Assembly (NCBI GenBank): GCA_905480485.1
Contig: CAJQQM010000007.1
Location: 1-58,470, forward strand
DNA from: an uncultured Aureispira sp.
GTDB lineage: Bacteria > Bacteroidota > Bacteroidia > Chitinophagales > Saprospiraceae
DNA length: 58,470 bases
Direction: 5' to 3'
A program made the position numbers and the translations under genes. Numbering within the stretch: the stretch's first letter is position 1; every line of letters starts with the position of its first letter. Below the pieces are notes generated by a model that ran no database searches, was not told where the DNA came from, and was given only the letters and a program-made list of their open reading frames with translations. Shown here in pieces: positions 26,644 to 35,188 of the stretch.

Positions 26644-27759
26644 ATGCAACAATTTAGAACTATTTTTGACCAACACAACTGGGACGCTGTAAGTGAAAGC
26701 ATTTATGCCAAGAAAGCAGCAGATGTAGAAAAGGCACTTGATCCTAATCGCAAAAAAACACTGGAAGACTTTAAAGCCTTGATAGCACCGGCAGCGGCCC
26801 CCTATCTCGAACAAATGGCGCAATTAAGTCATCAACGTACCCTTAAACGGTTTGGCAAAACCATGCAATTGTATATTCCTTTGTATCTGTCGAACGAATG
26901 TCAAAATATTTGCACCTATTGTGGTTTTAGTCTCGACAATAAAATTGCGCGCAAAACGCTTAGCGGTTTAGAATTGTTAAAAGAAATTGAGGCTATCAAG
27001 TCTTTGGGGTACGAACACGTTCTTTTGGTAACTGGTGAAGCTAACAAAACGGTGGGGATGGATTATTTCAAAAAAATTCTTCCGCTTATCAAAACACACT
27101 TTTCACATCTCTCTATCGAGGTTCAACCGTTAGAACAGCTAGATTACGAAACGCTTATTCCTTTGGGACTAAATACTGTTTTGGTTTATCAAGAAACCTA
27201 TCATCAGCTAGATTACAAAAAACATCATCCGAAAGGTAAAAAATCAAATTTCTATTATCGTTTAGATACACCCGACCGACTTGGGAAGGCTGGTGTTCAC
27301 AAAATTGGACTAGGTACCCTTATAGGCCTTGAGGATTGGCGCACGGATAGCTTTTTTACGGCCTTGCACCTAGATTATTTGGAAAAAACTTACTGGCGCA
27401 CCAAATACACCATTTCTTTTCCAAGGCTGCGCCCATTTTCGGGCGGTTTAGAACCTAAAGTGGCTATGTCTGATCGAGAATTAGTACAATTGATTTGTGC
27501 CTATCGGATTTTAAATGAAGAAGTCGAACTATCTATTTCGACCCGTGAAACACAAAGATTTCGTGATAATGTCATAAAATTAGGAATCACATCGATGAGT
27601 GCAGGTTCAAAAACCAACCCGGGTGGATACAGTGTCGAACCTCAATCACTCGAACAATTTGAAATATCCGATGAACGGTCAGCGGATGAAATTGTAGCTA
27701 TGCTTCAAGAAAATGATTACGAAGCCGTATGGAAAGATTGGGAAATGAGCCTTCAGTAG
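26644..27759 (+). CDS. thiH: 2-iminoacetate synthase (radical SAM), thiamine thiazole synthesis
   Basis: Cleaves tyrosine to dehydroglycine (2-iminoacetate) plus p-cresol for the thiazole ring of thiamine. The radical-SAM cluster motif is C86-x3-C90-x2-C93 (CQNICTYC). Other ThiH features are YLSNECQNIC, QPLEQLDYETL, VYQETYH and a C-terminal DNVIKLGITSMSAGS segment. 371 aa is the usual length. It stands alone: no thiC, thiE, thiG, thiS or thiF in the window, and no TPP riboswitch is recognisable in the 135-base upstream gap. BioB and HydG are excluded by the tyrosine-lyase-type sequence. Confidence 0.95.
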   Translation: MQQFRTIFDQHNWDAVSESIYAKKAADVEKALDPNRKKTLEDFKALIAPAAAPYLEQMAQLSHQRTLKRFGKTMQLYIPLYLSNECQNICTYCGFSLDNKIARKTLSGLELLKEIEAIKSLGYEHVLLVTGEANKTVGMDYFKKILPLIKTHFSHLSIEVQPLEQLDYETLIPLGLNTVLVYQETYHQLDYKKHHPKGKKSNFYYRLDTPDRLGKAGVHKIGLGTLIGLEDWRTDSFFTALHLDYLEKTYWRTKYTISFPRLRPFSGGLEPKVAMSDRELVQLICAYRILNEEVELSISTRETQRFRDNVIKLGITSMSAGSKTNPGGYSVEPQSLEQFEISDERSADEIVAMLQENDYEAVWKDWEMSLQ

Positions 27760-27773
27760 TCCAAAAATTATTT

Positions 27774-28214
27774 TTAGGAAGCATTTTTTTGGAATAGTAA
27801 CTGCAGTTGTTGCCACAACATTTTTTTCTTTTGAACATCCTCTGATATTGCTTGCAAATCGTGTGAAAACAGTAATTTAATTCCTTTGAAAGGTACTATT
27901 TTATAAGCCTTAGCCTGAATATGCAGGCCTATTTCTTTGGGTTGATACCCAAAAACCAAACAAGTTTTGTAGCTGAGTTCCTGACTCAAATCCTTGTATA
28001 ATACCTGCTTTTCGTAGAGGTCTATCCCTTGGTTTAGGTCGAGTTGAACCGCGGATAAAATTTTGTGCAAAAAAGCGCGATTTTCGGTGCTCAACACTTG
28101 ACTTACAATTGCTATAGATGCGGTTGTCTGTGATTTTTGTCGTTGTTTATCCTCAAATTGATAAAGCTTAAAATCAAAAAAATCTGGATGCGGTATGTCG
28201 TTGTTTGTAGGCAT
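27774..28214 (-). CDS. Hypothetical protein, possible DNA polymerase III psi-like (HolD-like)
   Basis: A 146-aa soluble protein. I choose the ATG at 28214; an upstream ATG at 28280 would add 22 residues that look untranslated. The order of patterns recalls the clamp-loader psi subunit: a conserved ILSAVQLDLNQGIDL helix near residues 50-65, a short strand before CLVFGYQPKEIGLHIQ, then a hydrophobic turn (KGIKLLFSHDLQAI) and a C-terminal helix with KKKMLWQQLQLLF. E. coli psi has the same order and a similar LWQQI helix. This is an inference from pattern, not a firm assignment. Confidence 0.6.
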   Translation of the reverse strand: MPTNNDIPHPDFFDFKLYQFEDKQRQKSQTTASIAIVSQVLSTENRAFLHKILSAVQLDLNQGIDLYEKQVLYKDLSQELSYKTCLVFGYQPKEIGLHIQAKAYKIVPFKGIKLLFSHDLQAISEDVQKKKMLWQQLQLLFQKNAS

Positions 28215-28302
28215 ATACAAATGTACTAAAATTATTCTATCTACATAATTTAGACGCAAGATAGAGCGCAAAACAACCAAATAAAATATTCCAAACGAAC
28301 TA

Positions 28303-28315
28303 ATATTCGGAATAT
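28303..28315. promoter_or_regulatory. 13-bp palindrome between divergent genes
   Basis: ATATTC-G-GAATAT is a perfect inverted repeat about 90 bases upstream of the ilvE promoter box, in the gap shared with the psi-like gene. It could be an operator, but in AT-rich sequence it could also be chance. Confidence 0.25.
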
Positions 28316-28347
28316 AGTTTTATGCTTTAAATCATAATCTTGTCAAA

Positions 28348-28366
28348 ATTTTATTCTAAATAAAAT
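28348..28366. promoter_or_regulatory. 19-bp inverted repeat upstream of ilvE
   Basis: ATTTTATT-CTA-AATAAAAT forms perfect 8-base arms with a 3-base spacer, about 38 bases upstream of the -33 box of the proposed ilvE promoter. Possible regulator site. Confidence 0.3.
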
Positions 28367-28403
28367 GTGAAAACATAAAATATATTTCGAAAAGGATGAA
28401 TAT

Positions 28404-28434
28404 TTTGCGTTCTGCGAAATTTTAACTATTTTTG
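28404..28434 (+). promoter_or_regulatory. Bacteroidota-type promoter of ilvE
   Basis: TTTG (28404-28407), 19 bases, then TATTTTTG (28427-28434) matches the Bacteroidota -33 TTTG / -7 TAnnTTTG pattern. Transcription would begin near 28440, leaving a leader of about 75 bases before the ilvE ATG at 28516. This also argues against a start at 28432. Confidence 0.55.
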
Positions 28435-28515
28435 CAGCAGGCAGCGAGCAAACACTATGTACAGCTTCCTACTACATTTTTTACATTTTCTAATGTTTCA
28501 AAATTACTAGTTCAT

Positions 28516-29604
28516 ATGAAATACCCGGTAAAAGTACAATTAGCTGAAAAGTCTAGACGTGAAGGCCTTGACTTTAATAGTTTACCTTTTGGGAAGACAT
28601 TTTCTGACCACATGTTTGTTGCTGATTATGTTGATGGACAATGGAAAAATTGTCAAATCATGCCCTACGGTGCCTTGTCTTTTGCCCCCTCATTGATGGC
28701 TTTACATTATGGTCAATCAATATTTGAAGGAATGAAAGCTAATATCAGTACTCAGACCGGCGAACCTGTTTTGTTTAGAGCAAAAAAACATGCCAAACGC
28801 TTCAGAATTTCTAGCGAACGCCTAGGTATGCCCGAAATTCCAGAGGAACTATTTCTCGAAGCAGTCAATAGTTTGGTAAGCCTAGACAAACAATGGATAC
28901 CTCAAACAAAAGGTTCTGCCTTGTACATCCGTCCTTTTCTATTTGCTACAGATGAATCACTCGGAGTTCGTGCTTCTAGTTCTTACAAATTTATAGTCTT
29001 TACTGGTCCCGTTGGGCCCTATTACCCAAAACCTGTCCGAATATTAGTAGCCCAGAAATATGTACGTGCATTTCCGGGTGGAGTTGGGTCAGCCAAAGCA
29101 GCTGGTAATTATGCTGCAACACTTAAACCTGCTGAGATTGCTAAGAAAAATGGCTTTGATCAAATTTTGTGGTTGGATGGTTTAGAATTTAAATACTTGC
29201 AAGAATGTGGGACGATGAATATTTTTGCAGTTATTGGCGACACCGTTGTCACGCCTCCAACTACAGATGCTATACTTGATGGCGTTACTAGAGATAGTAT
29301 CATTCATCTATTAGAATCTATGAACATTAAAGTAGAAGTACGACCAATTTCTATAAACGAATTGGTAGAAGCCTATCAACAAGGAGAACTCAAAGAGATG
29401 TTTGGTAGTGGAACAGCAGCCGTCGTTTCTCATGTTGCAGATTTATGCTATAAAGACCAAGTTTATACCTTACCAAATATCGAAGAACGTAAAGTTGGTC
29501 CTATGATTAAGCGAAAGCTTACTGAAATCAAAGAAAACACCATCGAGGAAAATTATGGCTGGGTAACTCCGGCCCAATCAACAATCCTCGAAGCCGCCAA
29601 ATAA
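28516..29604 (+). CDS. ilvE: Branched-chain amino acid aminotransferase
   Basis: Pyridoxal-phosphate enzyme of fold type IV that transfers amino groups between branched-chain amino acids and their keto acids. Conserved stretches are YGQSIFEGMKA (near residue 75), RPFLFATDESLGV, the PLP-lysine region GVGSAKAAGNYAA, LQECGTMNIFAV and TPPTTDAILDGVTRDSI. I start at the ATG at 28516 (362 aa), because the family begins near here and the proposed promoter covers the upstream alternative at 28432. It is monocistronic, closed by a strong terminator. Confidence 0.95.
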   Translation: MKYPVKVQLAEKSRREGLDFNSLPFGKTFSDHMFVADYVDGQWKNCQIMPYGALSFAPSLMALHYGQSIFEGMKANISTQTGEPVLFRAKKHAKRFRISSERLGMPEIPEELFLEAVNSLVSLDKQWIPQTKGSALYIRPFLFATDESLGVRASSSYKFIVFTGPVGPYYPKPVRILVAQKYVRAFPGGVGSAKAAGNYAATLKPAEIAKKNGFDQILWLDGLEFKYLQECGTMNIFAVIGDTVVTPPTTDAILDGVTRDSIIHLLESMNIKVEVRPISINELVEAYQQGELKEMFGSGTAAVVSHVADLCYKDQVYTLPNIEERKVGPMIKRKLTEIKENTIEENYGWVTPAQSTILEAAK

Positions 29605-29617
29605 TTTAAATGTCCCT

Positions 29618-29654
29618 ACACCCCGAATGCAACAACAACATTCGGGGTGTTTTG
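29618..29654 (+). terminator. Terminator after ilvE
   Basis: A perfect 12-bp stem ACACCCCGAATG/CATTCGGGGTGT with a 9-base loop, followed by TTTGATTTT, 14 bases after the stop codon. Confidence 0.9.
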
Positions 29655-29713
29655 ATTTTAGGCCTATCTAGCGCCTTATGGACACTCTTTTGTAGTTCGT
29701 AAAACCATTTAAA

Positions 29714-31384
29714 ATGAGCTTCTCCGCAAAATTTGTTCAAACGGCACAGCGTATTTTGCCCAGTCCATTTACCATTGCTGTTTTACTCACTTTTTTCACC
29801 TTTGTACTAGCCTTGATTTTTACGGGGCCATCCAATAATCAATTGTCGGTTAAATACCTGGATCAACAATTTCTACTTACAGCGGGTTCTTCGAAATTCA
29901 TCAGCTCAAATAGCTCCTCTCAAGAACAAATTGAACTACATTTTAGCAAAAAAGGCAGAATACAGGCAAAAGCAATATTCGAACAAAAAGTAAAAGATGG
30001 GTTCAGCAATTCCAAACTCCAACGTAGTTATACCCTTTTAGATACCACTATAACCCTAAAAGGTAAAGATTTATACCAGGCTAAGCTTCTTTTTAGCACA
30101 AATGAGGCAATCTATTTGCAGCAAAAAACCAAGGCCTCGCCCTATATTTTTCAACTTTTAAGTTTTTGGGAAGCTGGGTTTTTTAATTTTTTAAAATTTG
30201 CCATGCAAATGATGCTTATTTTGGTCTTAGGCCATGTGTTGGCACTTACTAAGCCTGTAAACACCCTAATTACAGCCCTGGCAAAACATTGCAATACCAC
30301 CGCTAAGGCTGCCTACATTGTGTGTTTTGTAAGTATTCTTGTCGCCTTTTTTAATTGGGGGCTAGCCTTAGTGGTAGGGGCTATATTTGCCCGCAAAGTA
30401 GGAGAACACGCAGCCAAAAAACAACTTGCTTTGAATTACCCACTCGTAGGTGCAGCTGGATACTCCGGCTTAATGGTTTGGCACGGTGGTTTATCGGGTT
30501 CAGCCCCTTTAATCGTGGCAGAAAGCGGTCATAAATTTGAAGCACAAATTGGTCAAATACCCTTTAGTCAGACGATATTTTCGCCAATGAACCTTTGTTG
30601 TATGTTTTTGCTTATAACCTTGGTCCCACTTGCATTATTTTGGTTGGGAAAAAAAGTTGACAATAATTTGGTTGTACTGAAGGAGAATGATTCAAATATA
30701 GATACACTATCGAATGAAATAGAATTCCAAGCAGCCGAAAAATTAGACCATTCTGTTCTGTTAGCTCGATTTTTGGGTGGATTAATGGTCGTAGTAGCCC
30801 TATTTAAGGTCTGGATACAACCTGTTTATATTGATGCAACAGGTTTTGATTGGCAATTTCGATTTATCAATCCAAACTTTATCATTTTCTTGCTATTTGG
30901 TTTGGCCATACTATTACACAGTAGTTTTTTCAAATTCAACCATGCTGTTTTAAAGGGTATTGGAGGCGCATCAGGTATCATGATTCAATTCCCACTCTAT
31001 GCTGGTATTATGGGGATTATGTTATCTTCAGGGCTTGTCGATGTTTTTTCTAGCTTATTTGTACGTATTTCAGACGGCACTACCTTCCCCTTGTTCACCT
31101 TTGTGTCAGCTGGTTTAGTAAATATTTTTGTACCTAGTGGCGGTGGACAGTGGTTGGTTCAGGGGCCTATTTTAATTGAAGCCTCTCAACAATTGGGAAT
31201 CCCTATGCAAAAAAGCATCATGGCCCTATGCTACGGCGACCAAATAACCAATATGCTACAACCCTTTTGGGCATTACCCCTCTTGGGTATTACCGGACTA
31301 AAGGCTAAAGAAATATTACCTTATACATTTTTTCTGTTACTTATCGGCTGTTTTATCTTTTGCAGTATTTTACTCATTTTCTAA
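29714..31384 (+). CDS. AtoE-type short-chain fatty acid transporter with extra external domain
   Basis: A 556-aa multi-pass membrane carrier of the AtoE family, taking up short-chain fatty acids such as acetoacetate or butyrate. Typical features are FVQTAQRILPSPFTIA at the N-terminus, NWGLALVVGAIFAR, GLMVWHGGLSGSAPL and VNIFVPSGGGQW. Usual family length is about 440-470 aa; the extra length is an insert of about 110 residues between the first and second membrane helices (about 37-145), rich in Ser, Lys and beta-type residues, that should lie outside the membrane. It follows ilvE but is separated by a terminator. Confidence 0.92.
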   Translation: MSFSAKFVQTAQRILPSPFTIAVLLTFFTFVLALIFTGPSNNQLSVKYLDQQFLLTAGSSKFISSNSSSQEQIELHFSKKGRIQAKAIFEQKVKDGFSNSKLQRSYTLLDTTITLKGKDLYQAKLLFSTNEAIYLQQKTKASPYIFQLLSFWEAGFFNFLKFAMQMMLILVLGHVLALTKPVNTLITALAKHCNTTAKAAYIVCFVSILVAFFNWGLALVVGAIFARKVGEHAAKKQLALNYPLVGAAGYSGLMVWHGGLSGSAPLIVAESGHKFEAQIGQIPFSQTIFSPMNLCCMFLLITLVPLALFWLGKKVDNNLVVLKENDSNIDTLSNEIEFQAAEKLDHSVLLARFLGGLMVVVALFKVWIQPVYIDATGFDWQFRFINPNFIIFLLFGLAILLHSSFFKFNHAVLKGIGGASGIMIQFPLYAGIMGIMLSSGLVDVFSSLFVRISDGTTFPLFTFVSAGLVNIFVPSGGGQWLVQGPILIEASQQLGIPMQKSIMALCYGDQITNMLQPFWALPLLGITGLKAKEILPYTFFLLLIGCFIFCSILLIF

Positions 31385-31394
31385 GTATCAATTT

Positions 31395-31607
31395 ATGACT
31401 CAAGAAGGAAAACGTTTTGCAATTCGGTTTTTTATTTATGTTTTATTAGAAATCATCTTATATACCCTGGTGGTTTATTATGATATTTTTGATCTCGTAA
31501 TTGAAACGACGAATCCTCGTAAAAATCCAGCAATTACATCATTTTTTGGCATTTCCACCATTCTATTTTTGTTTTTTATCATTACGGCTGACAAAAAACG
31601 GAAATAA
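31395..31607 (+). CDS. Small two-helix membrane protein
   Basis: A 70-aa protein with two hydrophobic helices (about 10-30 and 47-63) joined by a polar loop NPRKNPAI and ending in a basic tail ADKKRK. The short gap after the AtoE gene (10 bases) and the immediate start of the next gene at its stop support that it is real and co-transcribed. It belongs to no family I recognise. Confidence 0.65.
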   Translation: MTQEGKRFAIRFFIYVLLEIILYTLVVYYDIFDLVIETTNPRKNPAITSFFGISTILFLFFIITADKKRK

Positions 31608-33845
31608 ATGCTTAGAGGTCGGCAGATTAGACGCCACTTTTCTTTTTTTTTATTATGCTTGAATAGCTGTATTATGTTATTCATCCTTCAGTCTTGCCTT
31701 TATACCAAGCTTAATCTAAACAAATACTCAACGGCTAGTGCCCCGCAAGGAATAACAATTGATAGCTTCAGTTTTATTTTGGTTGATAAAATGAGTTTGC
31801 GCGAAAAAGTACAGCAAATGACCGGAGAATCCTATTTACCGGGATTATTAAAGTTGGGTACTAATTTCGTTCTTTTAAAACGATTTCCACATATTTATTC
31901 CGGCGCCAACAAACGCTTGGCAATACCTCCTTTTTGCTTTTCTGATGGCCCGCGAGGCGCAGCAGTAGAAGGACATCAAAATACAATTTTTCCTGTAGCG
32001 ATGGCCCGTGGTGCAAGCTGGAACACGGCCCTTGAAGCAACAGTGGCAACAGCAATGGCTAAAGAAATACGTGCAAGTGGCTGCAACTATACAGGCAACC
32101 CCTGCATCAATTTGTTGCGACATCCTGCCTGGGGAAGGGCACAAGAAACGTACGGAGAAGACCCTTGGTTATTGGCTGCATTCGGACTGCATTTTGTTCG
32201 ATCAGTTCAGCAACATCAAGTGATGTCCTGCCCCAAGCATTTTGCACTCAACAGTATTGAAAACTCACGATTTTATGTCGATATCCGCAGCTCCGAACGC
32301 AGTTTGCGGGAGGTGTATTTACCCCATTTCAAAAAAGTAATTCAAGAAGGAAAAGCTGCCTCTATAATGAGTGCTTACAATCAATTCAGGGGTGAATATT
32401 GCGGTCAGAACGCCTATCTACTCCATCAAATTCTAAGAAAAGAATGGCATTTCGATGGATTTGTTAGTACCGATTGGGTATGGGGTTTACACAATTCCAA
32501 AAAAGGGATTGAGGCAGGCTTAGATGTTGAAATGCCCGTAAAAAATAAATATCGACTAGCTACCATAAAAAAATTACTAAAGCAGTCTTTAATCAACATC
32601 AACAGAATAGATACGATGGTGGCGCGTATCGTAAAAAAGAAACTTCAGTTTTCGGTCCTGCAAGATACCATGATCTATAACAAGGCACTGAAAGGACATC
32701 CTAAGCATATCGAGTTGGCACAACGCGTAGCAGAAGAATCTATGGTATTGCTCAAAAACAACAACTTATTGCCCTTTGACCTGCAAAAAAACACTAAGGT
32801 TGCCGTGATAGGCTCTTTGGCAAATCAGAAGATTACAGGAGACCACGGAAGCAGCAGTTTGCGTAATCCCGATATCATTACGGCCTTTGAGGGGATTCAA
32901 TCTTTTTGCCAAAAAAAGGGCGCTATTTGTACTATGTCTACTTTTAAAAATAAGAAAAAAGCCCAAAAACTTGCTACTGATTGTGATTTGCTGGTTCTAT
33001 ATGTAGGTTTCAAACCCTCCGACGAAGGCGAATATTTACTTAAGTCGACAGGGGCTAATAAAGAACGTTCAGCAACAAAACAAAACCAATCTGTAGGAGG
33101 CGACCGTCTATCTTTGCAGTTAAAAGACCAAGATATTGACATGATTCGCAGTCTTTCGTTACTACAAAAAAACACCTTGGTAGTTTATGCTGGCGGTTCG
33201 GCAATACTGATGAATAACTGGGAAGCATCGGTTCCTGCTATCTTATTTAGTTGGTATTCAGGGATGCGGGGAGGTAATGCCTTAGCCAATATAATTTTTG
33301 GAGCCGTCAACCCAAGTGGTAAACTTCCCTTTACAATTATGCAAAAAGAAGCCGATTATCCCTCTTTCGATAGCCGAAGCAAACGCGTGGAATACGGCTA
33401 TTACCACGGATATACCCTAGCCGACAAAAAACAATTAAAGCCTGCTTATCCCTTTGGTTTTGGACTACACTACAGCGAAATCGTCTTCGATTCATTTCGG
33501 ATAGAGTCCTCAACAATAAATTTGCAAGACAGTCTGAATATTAACGTATTTGTACGCAATAAGACGGCCGTTTCAGGGGCCCAAGTTTGTCAGGCCTACG
33601 TCGGTTTTAAACATTCAACAGTTGACCGTCCTATCAAATTATTACGCGCTTTCAAGAAGGTAAAATTGGCTGCTTTTGAGCAAAAAAAAATTCATTTGAC
33701 AATACATCCGAAAGATTTGGCCTATTACAACGATGTGAACAAAAAATGGGAAATTGAAAGGATGTCCTATGAACTTTATATCGGTCATTCTTCTGCCTTC
33801 GAAGACTTATTACAAGATTCCTTTCAAATTATTTGCCCCAAATGA
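31608..33845 (+). CDS. Glycoside hydrolase family 3 protein (beta-glucosidase-like), lipoprotein
   Basis: A 745-aa exported glycosidase. Family 3 features: CFSDGPRG (about 110-117), ETYGEDPWL (180-188), KHFALNSIENSR (210-221), and nucleophile D289 in FVSTDWVWG. The C-terminal half has the alpha/beta sandwich with AVIGSLANQK and the sequence HGSSSLRNPD, and ends in an FN3-like domain. The N-terminus has a hydrophobic stretch and a lipobox-like LQSC (Cys 30), so it is likely membrane-anchored on the periplasmic or outer face. A second ATG 22 codons downstream lies just before the lipobox and may be the real start. Substrate beta-glycosides or oligosaccharides; exact sugar unknown. Confidence 0.93.
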   Translation: MLRGRQIRRHFSFFLLCLNSCIMLFILQSCLYTKLNLNKYSTASAPQGITIDSFSFILVDKMSLREKVQQMTGESYLPGLLKLGTNFVLLKRFPHIYSGANKRLAIPPFCFSDGPRGAAVEGHQNTIFPVAMARGASWNTALEATVATAMAKEIRASGCNYTGNPCINLLRHPAWGRAQETYGEDPWLLAAFGLHFVRSVQQHQVMSCPKHFALNSIENSRFYVDIRSSERSLREVYLPHFKKVIQEGKAASIMSAYNQFRGEYCGQNAYLLHQILRKEWHFDGFVSTDWVWGLHNSKKGIEAGLDVEMPVKNKYRLATIKKLLKQSLININRIDTMVARIVKKKLQFSVLQDTMIYNKALKGHPKHIELAQRVAEESMVLLKNNNLLPFDLQKNTKVAVIGSLANQKITGDHGSSSLRNPDIITAFEGIQSFCQKKGAICTMSTFKNKKKAQKLATDCDLLVLYVGFKPSDEGEYLLKSTGANKERSATKQNQSVGGDRLSLQLKDQDIDMIRSLSLLQKNTLVVYAGGSAILMNNWEASVPAILFSWYSGMRGGNALANIIFGAVNPSGKLPFTIMQKEADYPSFDSRSKRVEYGYYHGYTLADKKQLKPAYPFGFGLHYSEIVFDSFRIESSTINLQDSLNINVFVRNKTAVSGAQVCQAYVGFKHSTVDRPIKLLRAFKKVKLAAFEQKKIHLTIHPKDLAYYNDVNKKWEIERMSYELYIGHSSAFEDLLQDSFQIICPK

Positions 33846-33909
33846 TTTATGGCTCAAAATATTTGACTAATTTATGGTGCATAACCTCTTTGGGCAATAA
33901 AAAACACAA

Positions 33910-35178
33910 ATGAACAAGCGTAATTTTATCAAAAAATTAATGCTGCTAGGCCTCGGAACTAGCTGCACGCCCTCTTCGTTTGCCATGCCCAACAAATTAA
34001 GCACATCTATGAAAGATTTTTTTTCCGCCGATGATGCATCATTTTGGGCAAGTGTTCGCAAAAAGTACGACCTAGACCCTTCCTACATAAACCTAGAAAA
34101 CGGCTATTATTGTGTGATGCCCAAAGAAATAGCTGAAGCTCAACATCAATACATTCTTACGGGCAATCGTGCGGGCGCTTTTTATATGCGTCATCAGTTT
34201 CAATCTGACCAAACAAAACTGATAGAACGATTGTCGAAGCAAATCGACTGTCGAACAGACGAACTAATGATTAGCCGAAATACGACTGAATCATTAGATT
34301 TGGTCATCAGTGGTTTCCCTTGGCAAAAAGGGGACGAAGCCATTATGGCACAAGAGGATTATGGTGCTATGCTCAATCAGTTTCGATTGGTATCCGAACG
34401 CTACGGGGTTGTTAACAAAATTATCACTGTCCCGCTCAACCCCGCCACGGATGAGGAAATAGTAGCGGTTTATGAAGCTGCAATAAGTGCTAAAACCAAA
34501 TTACTGATGTTATCGCACATTATTAATATTACCGGACAAATATTGCCCGTTAAAAAAATAACCACGATGGCGCATCGGTATGGTGTTGCTGTATTGGTTG
34601 ACGGAGCGCATAGTTTTGCGCACATTCCGACGTCTATGCAAGATTTGGGCTGTGATTTTTATGGGACAAGTTTGCACAAGTGGTTAAGCGCGCCCCTCGG
34701 GAGTGGTTTGTTATACGTAAGAAAATCTACTATTGCCAATCTTTGGCCCTTGATGGCCGAAGACCCTCTCGCAAAAGATGATATCCGCCGATTATCTCAT
34801 ACCGGTACTCGACCGGTTCATAGTATGCAGGCAATTCATACGGCTTTAGATTTTTATGCCTGGATTCAGCCAAACAGAAAAGAGAATCGCTTACGTGCCC
34901 TACAAAACCGTTGGACGAATCAGCTTCGTGGTCAAAAAAACATCCTGTTGAATACTCCTGAAGCCCCGCATCGTTCCTGTGCGATTGCCAATGTAGGTAT
35001 TCAAGGTTTATCGCCTGCTCGATTAGCAGAAATGTTATTTAAACAATACAATATTTTTACGGTTGCGATAAACCGTCCGACGGTGAAAGGTTGTCGTATA
35101 ACGCCAAATATTTATACCACGATGCAAGAAGTGGATCAGCTTGCCGATGCATTGTTAGAAATTGCTCAAAAACAATAA
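33910..35178 (+). CDS. Class V aminotransferase-like protein with a Tat-like signal
   Basis: A 422-aa fold-type I PLP enzyme of the isopenicillin N epimerase / cysteine desulfurase-like group. PLP lysine K257 in GTSLHKWLSAPLGSG; D231 and H234 in VDGAHSFAH bind the cofactor. The N-terminus MNKRNFIKKLMLLGLGTSC resembles a twin-arginine signal with KR in place of RR, which would export a folded, cofactor-loaded enzyme. It ends just before a transporter gene and its last bases lie close to that start, so the two are probably co-transcribed. The substrate is unknown. Confidence 0.85.
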   Translation: MNKRNFIKKLMLLGLGTSCTPSSFAMPNKLSTSMKDFFSADDASFWASVRKKYDLDPSYINLENGYYCVMPKEIAEAQHQYILTGNRAGAFYMRHQFQSDQTKLIERLSKQIDCRTDELMISRNTTESLDLVISGFPWQKGDEAIMAQEDYGAMLNQFRLVSERYGVVNKIITVPLNPATDEEIVAVYEAAISAKTKLLMLSHIINITGQILPVKKITTMAHRYGVAVLVDGAHSFAHIPTSMQDLGCDFYGTSLHKWLSAPLGSGLLYVRKSTIANLWPLMAEDPLAKDDIRRLSHTGTRPVHSMQAIHTALDFYAWIQPNRKENRLRALQNRWTNQLRGQKNILLNTPEAPHRSCAIANVGIQGLSPARLAEMLFKQYNIFTVAINRPTVKGCRITPNIYTTMQEVDQLADALLEIAQKQ

Positions 35179-35188
35179 GATTTATCGC

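Noticed and set aside
28218-28225. TACATTTG box directly upstream of the psi-like gene
   Set aside because: It is only four bases from the chosen start codon, so a transcript from it would have essentially no leader; chance match in AT-rich sequence is more likely.
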